From positions 1 through 64,000 of the forward strand of contig NZ_CAKUOF010000018.1 in assembly GCF_934668725.1 (NCBI RefSeq): a DNA stretch of 64,000 nt, read 5' to 3'. The position numbers were made by a program, and so were the translations under genes. The notes beneath the pieces were generated by a model. That model worked only from the letters and a program-made list of their open reading frames with translations, was not told where the DNA came from and ran no database searches. Shown here piece after piece: positions 7,723 to 17,100 of this stretch (position 1 is its first letter; the number at the start of each line of letters is the position of its first letter). The stretch is from an uncultured Dysgonomonas sp. (GTDB taxonomy: Bacteria; Bacteroidota; Bacteroidia; Bacteroidales; Dysgonomonadaceae).

Positions 7723-9360
7723 ATGAATAATTCTTTTGTGAATGCCTTGTACGGAAAGAAGTTACAGATCTTCTTTCTCTTTTATATGATTATGTTTCTT
7801 CCTCTTCTGAGTCCTTTGGCTCAGAATCTTTCCTATAAAAATGTTTCGATCATAATAATAATTAACTCGATACTTTTTATTTCCATAGGTATTTTATTAT
7901 TGTTCTGTAAATCGAGAACTCAAAAGCTAGTCTTTTCCGGTCTATTTATTATATCCTATCTGCCTAATACAATATATACCAGTTATTTGTTGTTTGCTCA
8001 TGTCTTACTTCAAAAAGACAGTGTTATTAGTTTGTTTGAAACCAATCCGGAGGAAAGCAAAGAATTCTTGGTACATTACTTCAATCCGTGGATTATAGTT
8101 GGATGTGTAGTATATATACTCTTATGCTTCCTGATTATTTGGAAGATGAGAGTGGGTAAGCCTTTAAGGATAAAAGAACATAAGGTAGCTTTTTTTTCGG
8201 CTTTAGTTTCTTTAATACTGGTTGTATCGCTTCCCCCTTTATCAAGGTCTGTGTATTTTGTTAATTTCTATAAGTTATTCGTCAATTATAAAATAAGACT
8301 GAATAAAGAAGAATGTGCCATTCTGGAACGTCAATCTCAGCCTTATAATGTAGTAGATACGCATCAGGATACAGTGCCCAAAACCATCGTGGTGGTGATT
8401 GGAGAATCCTTGACACGGCAGCACATGTCTTTGTATGGATATCCAAGAAATACAAATCCTAAATTATCCGGGTTAGGAGATAGTTTATTGGTGTATACGG
8501 ATGTAATCTCGCCTCAAGTACATACCATTCCTGTATTACGTTCGGTATTAACATTGGCAGACAGAGATACCCCGGATCATATTACGGAGAAACCCTCTAT
8601 GTTCGAACTGTTCAATAGAGCCGGTTATGAAACTTATTTTATAAGTAATCAACCTTTTGGAGGAAACTTTAAAACGAGTTATGATGTGTTATTGAATTTA
8701 TCGAAGAACTTATCGAATCTGTCTCCCGAAAAGTTAGCAGACGAAATAATTTTTCCCGCTTTTAAAAATATTCTTGCTCAAGATAAGACGAAGAATAAAT
8801 TTATTTTAATACATCTCATAGGCAATCATATGGCATATGAGTTTAGATATACGCCCACGTATAATGTTTTTAATAATGAGAAGGATCATGTGATTAAAGA
8901 GACGGAGTTTCGCGATAAAAAAGCAATACGTACTATTGATAAATACGATAACTCTGTTTTGTACAATGATTTTGTAATTTCACAATTAATACGCATTCTA
9001 CGGGAACAGTCGGATGAAAACACAGCTTTGGTGTATTTTTCAGATCATGGGGAAGAGGTGTATGAAACTAGAGAGTTTGCAGGACATGCCTATGAAAAAG
9101 TATCTACTTCAATGTGTGAAGTTCCTTTTCTGGTGTGGATGTCTCCTCGGTTTAAAACGCAGCGTCATGATCTGGTTTTTGATACAAAACGAAGTTACTC
9201 AACGTCCGATTTTTTATTTAGTTTATCAGATTTGGCAGGATTGCAATATTCGGATTATAACGATAAAAGAAGTATTTTTTCTGTAGAATTTGAGCCTAAA
9301 GAACGTTATATAGGTGAACTTACCTATGATGAGGTGAAGGCGAGAAGTAATAAAAAGTAG
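7723..9360 (+). CDS. Sulfatase-fold phosphoethanolamine transferase
   Basis: This 545-residue protein has five membrane helices in about residues 15-185, then a periplasmic alkaline-phosphatase/sulfatase-fold domain. The metal-site motif IGESLTRQHMSLYGY places E228. The likely Thr nucleophile is T268 in SPQVHTIPVLRS, and a second metal site is in YFSDHGEEVY. This layout fits EptA/CptA-type enzymes, which move phosphoethanolamine from phosphatidylethanolamine to lipid A or core sugars and can raise resistance to cationic peptides. The acceptor is inferred only. The ATG at 7723 follows a TTG that would add one residue. It ends in a hairpin shared with the convergent MATE gene. Confidence 0.93.
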   Translation: MNNSFVNALYGKKLQIFFLFYMIMFLPLLSPLAQNLSYKNVSIIIIINSILFISIGILLLFCKSRTQKLVFSGLFIISYLPNTIYTSYLLFAHVLLQKDSVISLFETNPEESKEFLVHYFNPWIIVGCVVYILLCFLIIWKMRVGKPLRIKEHKVAFFSALVSLILVVSLPPLSRSVYFVNFYKLFVNYKIRLNKEECAILERQSQPYNVVDTHQDTVPKTIVVVIGESLTRQHMSLYGYPRNTNPKLSGLGDSLLVYTDVISPQVHTIPVLRSVLTLADRDTPDHITEKPSMFELFNRAGYETYFISNQPFGGNFKTSYDVLLNLSKNLSNLSPEKLADEIIFPAFKNILAQDKTKNKFILIHLIGNHMAYEFRYTPTYNVFNNEKDHVIKETEFRDKKAIRTIDKYDNSVLYNDFVISQLIRILREQSDENTALVYFSDHGEEVYETREFAGHAYEKVSTSMCEVPFLVWMSPRFKTQRHDLVFDTKRSYSTSDFLFSLSDLAGLQYSDYNDKRSIFSVEFEPKERYIGELTYDEVKARSNKK

Positions 9361-9380
9361 TAACCCGGAAGGTTACTACT
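9356..9380. terminator. Bidirectional terminator between the transferase and MATE genes
   Basis: AGTAGTAACC pairs with GGTTACTACT around a 5-base loop. It overlaps the stop codon of the plus-strand gene. On the minus strand it is followed by a T5 run, so it mainly ends the MATE transcript. Confidence 0.8.
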
Positions 9381-9390
9381 CCTTACAAAA

Positions 9391-10779
9391 TTATGGGTTA
9401 TAGGTTAGAGCATCAGCTTCTTTCTTCAGTGCTCTTACTTGAAATGTAAATAATACAAAAGTTACGATTACCGCCAGAGCATCAGCTACGGGCATAGATA
9501 ACCATATCCCCTTTAATCCGATATGCTGTGGCAGTATATACAAAGCCGGAACCAGGAATAATACCTGACGAGTAAGACTTAAAAAGATCGACTTCCCTGC
9601 TTTACCGATACATTGGAAAAAGTTGGTAACAACAATCTGGAAGCCAGCAAGCGGGAAGCAAATAACGATCAGGCGTAGTGCTGTCGCCGATTTCTTAGCA
9701 AGTTCGGGACCGGCACCAAACAAGCTGACAAATAACTGAGGAAAGAAGAAACCCAGAATAAAACCTAAAGTTGTGATTATAGTTCCTACTTTGATCGTAT
9801 ATACAAGTGCTTCTTTTACCCTTTCATAATTTTTTGCCCCATAATTATAGCCTACAATAGGTTGCATACCCTGTGTCAACCCCAATACAATCATAACGAT
9901 GAGCATCAATAAGGTATTTGCAATAGTATATGCGGCAACAGACATGTCACTCGAATGTGAACTTGTTCCACCATATAATTTAAGTTGGGCAATAATGAAG
10001 AAGACAACTACAGATGCTGTGAGCTGTATAAGAAACGGAGACATCCCGATTGATGTTATAGACCAAACAATCTTCTTATTCAGTCTAATGTTTTTCCATC
10101 TGAGTTTTATATAACTATTAGGGTTGGTAAAATGCTGCATAACAAAAGCAAAGCCGATAACCATTGCTATAAAAGTAGCTGCCGCCGCACCTTTCATACC
10201 CCATCCTAAGTAATGTATAAAAATAGGGGCTAGTATAATATTAGCTACTACACTGATAAGCATGGTTATCATCGCTTTTTTAGGATAACCCGATGCTCTC
10301 ATCATATTATTAAAATTGAAGCATAAGGATAGGAAAAGGTTACCCGGAAGAAAAATGACAAGAAAATCCCTAGCATAAGGATAAGTGTCGGGGCTTGCTC
10401 CGGCATACAGAAGTACAGGCTTTAAGAATAGAAGCAGTAAGCCTATGACCAGGCCGCTGATAATAATTGTCATAAGGAACGAAGTCCCTGCTATCCGTTC
10501 GGCAGTATCCTTATCTTTTTTTCCGAGGTAGATAGAAATACGGCTTGCCGAACCGGCTCCAACAAGCATGCCTACAGCGGCTGTAATATTCATAATGGGA
10601 AGCACAAGACCTAAGCCGGCTAAGGCATCATCTCCAACCCAGTGCCCGATGAAAACACGGTCGATTACATTATAAAGTGAGTTAACTAATGTTCCTACAA
10701 TAGCAGGTAGCGCATATTGCCAGAGAAGTTTAGCAATGTTTTTGTTTTCTAGTTCGTCAACATTTGCAACTTGTTGCAT
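9391..10779 (-). CDS. MATE family multidrug efflux transporter
   Basis: This 462-residue inner-membrane protein has twelve predicted helices in two similar halves, typical of MATE exporters that use a Na+ or H+ gradient to expel cationic drugs. The opening LLWQYALPAIVGTLVNSLYNVIDRVFIGHWVG is the diagnostic first helix, and LGLTQGMQPIVGYNYGA marks the second half. It resembles the NorM/MepA-like branch common in Bacteroidales. It is monocistronic. A cluster of GTGACAAAA repeats lies 135-250 bases upstream of its start and may be regulatory. Confidence 0.95.
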   Translation of the reverse strand: MQQVANVDELENKNIAKLLWQYALPAIVGTLVNSLYNVIDRVFIGHWVGDDALAGLGLVLPIMNITAAVGMLVGAGSASRISIYLGKKDKDTAERIAGTSFLMTIIISGLVIGLLLLFLKPVLLYAGASPDTYPYARDFLVIFLPGNLFLSLCFNFNNMMRASGYPKKAMITMLISVVANIILAPIFIHYLGWGMKGAAAATFIAMVIGFAFVMQHFTNPNSYIKLRWKNIRLNKKIVWSITSIGMSPFLIQLTASVVVFFIIAQLKLYGGTSSHSSDMSVAAYTIANTLLMLIVMIVLGLTQGMQPIVGYNYGAKNYERVKEALVYTIKVGTIITTLGFILGFFFPQLFVSLFGAGPELAKKSATALRLIVICFPLAGFQIVVTNFFQCIGKAGKSIFLSLTRQVLFLVPALYILPQHIGLKGIWLSMPVADALAVIVTFVLFTFQVRALKKEADALTYNP

Positions 10780-10914
10780 TTTTTTAGAATTTAAGAATGA
10801 AGAGCAATGGAATACGTAAGATTGGCAATAAAGATAACTGCTCCATATTATCTTTAATAATCTGATAATTTAATGAAACCCAGAAGGAGACAATAGTAAT
10901 AAAAGGTATACAAT

Positions 10915-11034
10915 AAAGTGACAAAGGTAACCACAGCCAGAATACAAAGTGTATACTTATGTCATTTTCGCTTTGTGTTGATAATCAGTGTTTATTGAAG
11001 AAAAAGGTGACAAAAGTGACAAAAGTGTACACAT
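10915..11034. repeat. GTGACAAAA repeat pair, copy 1
   Basis: AAAGTGACAAAGGTAACC near 10913-10930 is followed about 75 bases later by AAGGTGACAAAAGTGAC and a further AAAAGTGTACAC unit (11004-11032). The same two-part arrangement is seen at 44034-44166. Confidence 0.75.
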
Positions 11035-11389
11035 TTCCGGTATTTTTTTATTTATCCTTTTATGTCTTTTTCTGAGAGGTTGTTTCATCTGATATAGATA
11101 AAATAAACCTACTTTATTCCCCTGCTAAAGAGGAAAGAATATCTCTTTCTATTTGATGTTTGTTATTTTCAGATAAAGCAGCACAAAGTTATATAATTAT
11201 CCTCTAAAACTTCAATTTTTTTGAAATACGTCGCCTTTTTAATAAATAAATTGTAAGCTAAACTTCAGCTTGGTCAATAATATGATTGCGCAGGGTTAAC
11301 CAATGATAAATAAAGATAAATAATAGTAAAATTGGACTTTTTGAAGATAATAGTAGCTTTCCGTGGTAGGTTATTCTGAATAGGTGATA

Positions 11390-11397
11390 TATATTTG
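11390..11397 (+). promoter_or_regulatory. Candidate -7 box for the barrel protein at 11550
   Basis: TATATTTG fits TAnnTTTG, and the resulting leader would be about 145 bases. The -33 element is poor. Confidence 0.35.
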
Positions 11398-11501
11398 AAA
11401 ACGAAAAACTATCTGTAAATAAGAAGTAACAGAAGGTATTTAATATTATATTCTATGTATTGACTATTAATAGTAGTCGTATTGGGATAGACAATTAAAT
11501 A

Positions 11502-11512
11502 GGTCTGAGACT
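11502..11512 (+). repeat. Short palindrome copy, imperfect
   Basis: GGTCTGAGACT, 38 bases before the start of the barrel gene, matches the AAGGTCTGAGACCTT family except at the outer arm. Confidence 0.55.
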
Positions 11513-11549
11513 TTTACTATTTTAATTGGAAACCTTAAAACGATACTAA

Positions 11550-14048
11550 ATGTCAACAAAAAAACTTCTCTTCGTTTTGTTTATTTTATTGTATTTTCCT
11601 TTAATAGTATCCTCACAAGCTCCGATAGAGCCGAAAATGCAGGTCAAAGGTATAGTGTCGGACTCCTTGACAGAGGAAACAGTCCCTTATGCAACAATCA
11701 AAATAGCTAAGAAAGACAACCCTTCGAAAGTAGAAAAGGTGGTTCCTACAGATGAAAACGGTAAATTTCAATTCTCGATGAATCAAGCAGGAGAATATTT
11801 GCTTACAGTTGAATTTATAGGAAAGGAGCCTACCATTAAACCTTTTATATTGGCAGCCGGAAAAACTCTCGACTTAGGAAATATACTAATGAAAGATAAT
11901 ACTAAGGTGCTGAATGAGGTCGTTGTCTCTGCCCAGAGACCGTTGATAAAAGTTGATTTGGATAAGATAACCTACAGTATGGAGGACGATCCCGAATCTA
12001 AGACCAACAACGCTTTGGATATGTTGAAGAAAGTACCTATGATAACGGTCGATGGAGAAGAAAATATTCAGCTTAAAGGATCGTCGGCCTATAAAATATA
12101 TATCAACGGAAAACCATCTTCGATGCTAGCCAGCAATCCGAAAGACGTTTTGCGAAGTATGCCTGCAAGCACTATTAAAGATATAGAGGTGATAACCGAC
12201 CCCGGAGCCAAATACGATGCCGAAGGAGTAGCCGGTATTATAAATATTATAACAAAAAAGAATACAGCAATGGGTGGATATACCGCCACTGTAAATAGTT
12301 GGGTAAATTCGCAGGGAGGGTATGGTGTCGGTGGTAATTTGATGTTGAAATCCGGAAAATTCGGGTTTACAGGTAACTACACTTTGTATAAATACCGCAA
12401 TCCCGAATATGAGACATCACTGATAAGAGAGAATTTTAAGGATTTACAAAATAAATATTTAATTCAGAGCGGTACAGGCAAAAACAGAGGAAACGGTCAA
12501 TTTGGTAATGGGGAGCTTAGTTATGAAATAGATTCTTTGAATTTAATTAATATTGGTTTTGGACGATACGCCGGAGACGGAAAACAGACCTCTTATACTA
12601 GCAATAGAATGGAGGATGCAACTTTTGCACCGATAAAAGAATTTGACCAATTTACAGATGGAACTTACAGATATGGCTCGACCGAATTGAAAGCCGATTA
12701 TCAAATGGCATCAAGAACAGTTAAAGATCGGTTACTCACGATCTCTTACCGTTTAGCTCTGGAGCCCGATGACTGGAGTTCCGATAACCGTATAGCCGGT
12801 ATTTTGAATATGCCCGACTCAAGAAATAATCAGTATTCCGATGGAGACCAAAAAGAACATACCGTGCAGATCGATTATGCAACACCTTTTGCGAAAATTC
12901 ATAATTTGGAAGCCGGACTTAAATACATTACAAGATTAAATGAGAGTAATAGTGGATACCAATTTTTAAATGCAGCAGGAAACTGGGTGGATGAACCATC
13001 GTTAAAAGATGAGTTTAAACATCGGCAAGACATATATTCCGCCTATGGAAGTTATGCCGTGAAATTCAAGAAAATTGGTTTTAAAGCAGGATTAAGGTAC
13101 GAAGGCACCCACATGAATGTAAAATATCCATTAGCGAAGGATGAAGTTAGCGATGAGAAAAATTTTAAAACAAATCTATCAAACTTGGTTCCGTCTGTAA
13201 CTATGAGCTATCAGGTAAATCAATCTCAGAGCCTTCGCCTAGGGTATAATATGCGTATATCAAGACCCGGTATATGGCAATTAAATCCTTTTGAAAATAG
13301 AACGGATTCCCTCAATAGTAGTGTCGGTAATCCGAACTTAAAGCCGGTCGAGTCCCATACCATCGACCTGAACTATAACTTCTTTAACCCGAAATTTAAT
13401 ATGAACGCCAGTTTATCTTATAATTTTGTGGATAATTCAATTGAACGTATCACCGAGTTAGACGGTATTGTGAGCAGAACAACTTATGCTAATGTAGGCA
13501 AAAGTAAACGGTTAGGGCTATATACTAATTTGAGTTGGATGCCTACGGCTAAAATAAGGCTTACCGGAAATTTATCAGGCTCCTATATTGATGTAAAGTC
13601 GAATGATATGGAGTTTAAACTCTCCAATTCAGGCTTTGTGGGTAATGCTTATTCCAATATGCAATATACTTTGCCTAAGGATTATAAGGCAAATGTATAT
13701 TTAGGTGGTGGTACTCCATATTTTAATATACAAGGAAGAGGGCCTTCCTATAATTATTACGGCTTGTCGTTCTCAAAAGGCTTTTTATCAGATAAACTGA
13801 ATATAAATATTTCGGCCTCTAATTTCTTTTCAAATTATCAGAAATTTAGAAATATAATAGACAATCCGAATTTCCATACAGAGTCATTTAGTATTTATCA
13901 GCGGAGGTTTTTCTCGATGAGGGTATCCTATCGCTTTGGAGAGATGAAGGCTCAGATCAAAAAAGCTGTACGTGGAATTACCAATGACGATTCTATGGGA
14001 GGAGGTTCTGGTGGAAATAATTCACAAGGTGGCGGCGGTGGCGGTTAA
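11550..14048 (+). CDS. TonB-dependent-receptor-like outer-membrane barrel protein
   Basis: This 832-residue outer-membrane protein has a signal peptide (about 1-23), a carboxypeptidase-regulatory-like beta sandwich (about 30-115), a plug-like domain (VDLDKITYSMEDD, then INGKPSSML and VITDPGAKYDAEGVAGIINIITKK) and an OMP_b-brl_3-type barrel to the end. The barrel is followed by an odd Gly/Ser/Asn tail, about 20 residues long, ending in six glycines. Unlike SusC it lacks a neighbouring SusD, so it belongs to the stand-alone group with unknown ligand. A terminator hairpin follows, separating it from the AsmA-like gene. Confidence 0.9.
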   Translation: MSTKKLLFVLFILLYFPLIVSSQAPIEPKMQVKGIVSDSLTEETVPYATIKIAKKDNPSKVEKVVPTDENGKFQFSMNQAGEYLLTVEFIGKEPTIKPFILAAGKTLDLGNILMKDNTKVLNEVVVSAQRPLIKVDLDKITYSMEDDPESKTNNALDMLKKVPMITVDGEENIQLKGSSAYKIYINGKPSSMLASNPKDVLRSMPASTIKDIEVITDPGAKYDAEGVAGIINIITKKNTAMGGYTATVNSWVNSQGGYGVGGNLMLKSGKFGFTGNYTLYKYRNPEYETSLIRENFKDLQNKYLIQSGTGKNRGNGQFGNGELSYEIDSLNLINIGFGRYAGDGKQTSYTSNRMEDATFAPIKEFDQFTDGTYRYGSTELKADYQMASRTVKDRLLTISYRLALEPDDWSSDNRIAGILNMPDSRNNQYSDGDQKEHTVQIDYATPFAKIHNLEAGLKYITRLNESNSGYQFLNAAGNWVDEPSLKDEFKHRQDIYSAYGSYAVKFKKIGFKAGLRYEGTHMNVKYPLAKDEVSDEKNFKTNLSNLVPSVTMSYQVNQSQSLRLGYNMRISRPGIWQLNPFENRTDSLNSSVGNPNLKPVESHTIDLNYNFFNPKFNMNASLSYNFVDNSIERITELDGIVSRTTYANVGKSKRLGLYTNLSWMPTAKIRLTGNLSGSYIDVKSNDMEFKLSNSGFVGNAYSNMQYTLPKDYKANVYLGGGTPYFNIQGRGPSYNYYGLSFSKGFLSDKLNINISASNFFSNYQKFRNIIDNPNFHTESFSIYQRRFFSMRVSYRFGEMKAQIKKAVRGITNDDSMGGGSGGNNSQGGGGGG

Positions 14049-14073
14049 TAACTGAAGCAAAAAAATAGATCAA

Positions 14074-14112
14074 AAAATATCCCTGAGTGATAAAAACTTA
14101 GGGATGTTTTTG
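14074..14112 (+). terminator. Rho-independent terminator
   Basis: AAAATATCCCTGAGT pairs with ACTTAGGGATGTTTT and ends in a T run, 26 bases after the stop codon of the barrel gene. Confidence 0.88.
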
Positions 14113-14194
14113 TTTTGAACGAAACATAATTGCAAAGGCTTTGTTTAATAAAGAAATAGTTTTATTAATATTGTTAAATAAAGAAGCTCTCCTG

Positions 14195-17100
14195 ATGAAG
14201 ATAAAAAAACGAAAAATACTAAAGATCACTGGCTTTTTCATAACCATATTGGTTATGGGAGGTTTTTTGGTCAATTGGTATATGAGGGAGAAGTTAGAGG
14301 GCTTCTTACGAGAAAAGCTTAGCGAATATATCTCAGATGCTACAGGAGGTTTATATCAATTTCATTCAGATCATCTTGATATTGGGCTTTTCAATGGAGA
14401 ATTAACCCTTAAAGGGGTTGAACTGAAGCCCGATTCTATAATTTTCAAGGAATGGGCATCAAAGGATAGTTTACCGCAAAATTATTTTGATATACAGATC
14501 AAAAGGATTCATTTTAAAGGGCTCAATTTAATTTGGTTATTCAGCTACCGTCAATTGCATTTCGACCTTTTTGAAATACAGAGACCTATTGTAAAGGTTT
14601 TCGATTCGGGCAAATTATCCCGGATTGACACAAAGAGTAAAAACCAAAATTCGAAGTCTCTATATGAAATGATCTCTCCTTATATGGATGTATTAACCGT
14701 TAAGAAGATGAATCTGGATAATGCCAGCATAACCTATGTGGCCGATAATCAAGGTGTACCGGCTGTTTATAAGTTGGAAAATGTTAGCTTTCATGCTTAT
14801 GGATTTGTTCTTGATGAGAATTCGTACCAATCGGGAAAACTTCTTCTTTGTGATGATTTTGATTTTACAACCAATCAACCGCAAGTTTTACTTTCCAATA
14901 ACCAGTTCTTACTCGAAACTGAGAAAATAAGGTTGAGTACTAAAGATTCTATTATTCAGATAGACAAGGTGCATTTGCAGCCTCAGACTCTTTTGTGGGA
15001 GGAGCAGCACTCGCTTCCTGATACATATCTTGAAGCCAAAATAAGATCAATTGAAGTAAAGGGAATCCGTTTTAAAAGAATCAATGCTTTTAATTATTTA
15101 GAAGCCAATTCTTTTGATATAAATAAATCGGAAATACAATATTTTAACCAGAGACGGGATAGTCTGGAGGTTAAACAAAAAATAAAAGAAGAATCTAAAG
15201 ATACATTGAATCTTTCGTGGACTTTATATGCCATAGTATCCCCGATATTACATAGCATAGCGATAGATAAAATTGGTATCGAAGACGCTAAATTAAAATA
15301 TACTAATAGATTAAGAGATACGATTGATGTTTATAATATGGACAGGTTTAACTTTGAAGCATACGGCTTTAAAGTCGATTCGCTGGCCGATATTCAACAG
15401 AGGTTTCTATATTCACAAGGTTTTTCGCTGGATGCAGCCGATATCGAAGGTATTGTTGTGAGCCAGAATCATGCAATGCGGGTGGGGCGTATGAAACTGA
15501 ATACAGTGACAAAGGATTTTCAGATAAAGGAAGTAAAAGTATCACCTCTGTCTTTTAGAACCGAACGTGACTATATTACAGGAACAATAGATTCGATAAG
15601 CTTGTCTGGTTGGGAATATGATAATGGAGTGAAGGCTCAACGATTGAGTATAGATGCTCCCAGAATAGAATATGTGAAAAATCAGAGATCAAGAAGGTCG
15701 CAGCAGACACTTGCGAAAAATCAAAAAAATGCAAACCTGAATGTTGTTGTACCCTTCTTTACGCACATATCAATAAACCAAGTAAATCTGAACAGTGGTA
15801 ATATTGTATTCAAGGATAAGACGAAAAAAGAAGATATTACTTATAAACTACCCAAAATAGATTTTTCGGCTTCCAACTTCTTAATAAATGAAGCAACTAT
15901 AGAGCATTCCTATACTTATTTTGCATCAGACAATGTACGCTTTAGTTTCGAACGGTTCGATAATATCTTACCCGGTAAAGACTATCGGTTAATGATAAAG
16001 AAAGGTGTATTTACAGGCATTGGAGGAAATTTGGAATTACATGATGTAAAGCTGCTTCCCCAAACCGATTCGAAAAGAAAGGCTACCGGAACTTATCTGT
16101 CTGTACTAACGCCTTTCGTAGCTTTGAGGAATATTGATTATAAAACTTCTCCGACAGAAAATTCGATTGTATTTAATTCCCTGAACATAGAGGCACCACA
16201 TATAAAAATAGTAAAGACAGGAGAAAAGAAGCATTCCACAGCCAAAGAAGAACCGGAGAAAAAAGATAAAGTGTTGAATTTTGTGGCGGGAGTATTTGAT
16301 ATTCGGAATGCGGATATAGAATACTTCGACCAAACAACCAAAGATAGTCTGAAAGCCAAGTTTGCTGATCTTGAAATCAAATCTTTATCATGGGATGCGG
16401 AGATGAAAAAGACATCAATAGGCTCTATTGCATTACAATCTCCGGTTATAAGCTACAATAAACGTTACGAAAGAGCGGGGCGAAATAGACAACCGACCTC
16501 TCCTAAAACTTTTGCCGGATCTTTAGATATAGGTCAAATTGATATCTCAAATACTAAGGTTGGGGTTGACCAGCCCAGTCTTAAACTGCATTTCGCAACA
16601 ACTGATATTAATATACAAAATTTACAATGGGGTAATGATAAATTCAATTTGTCAAATGTGGATATTGCTAAACCTGATGTGAAGATTAATCAAATTTCGA
16701 AAACAGAAAGAATTAATACCGGAAAACCGGAGAAGCTCGATTTTTACGGCATCTTCGAGAAGATTGCCAAGCAAGTATCCATTGATAAGTTTAATGTGGC
16801 TGATGCCAATATTGATTACGCAAGTACTTTAAATGGAAAACTCAGCAAACAGCAGAAACTAAATACTACAAGCCTTTTTTTTAGTGGTTTAATTATAAAT
16901 AGCGAATTGAAAACGTTTGTGCTGGATGATATTAATTTCAGTACACGTAACTTTAGTTTCCCATTGAATGGTGGGTTTTATACGTTACAGGCTGAGGGCA
17001 TAGACTTAAAAAAGAATGCAGGTAGTTTGCAGGTTCGCAACCTACACCTTGTTCCGGCTTACTCTAAAAAAGAATTTGCATATCGCCATCCAAAACATAA

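Larger units (their letters stand above)
10780..11549. other. 770-base divergent intergenic region
   Basis: I see no gene here. Contents are a GTGACAAAG cluster near 10915-10933, a GTGACAAAA tandem at 11004-11032, small inverted repeats (AAGCT/AGCTT at 11255-11271), a TATATTTG box (11390-11397) and a GGTCTGAGAC element (11502-11512). The size is large for this genome and suggests regulatory content or remnants. Confidence 0.6.

Noticed and set aside
10780..11549. Possible CRISPR array from the GTGACAAAA repeats
   Set aside because: The repeats are nine bases with no spacers of even length and no cas genes nearby.
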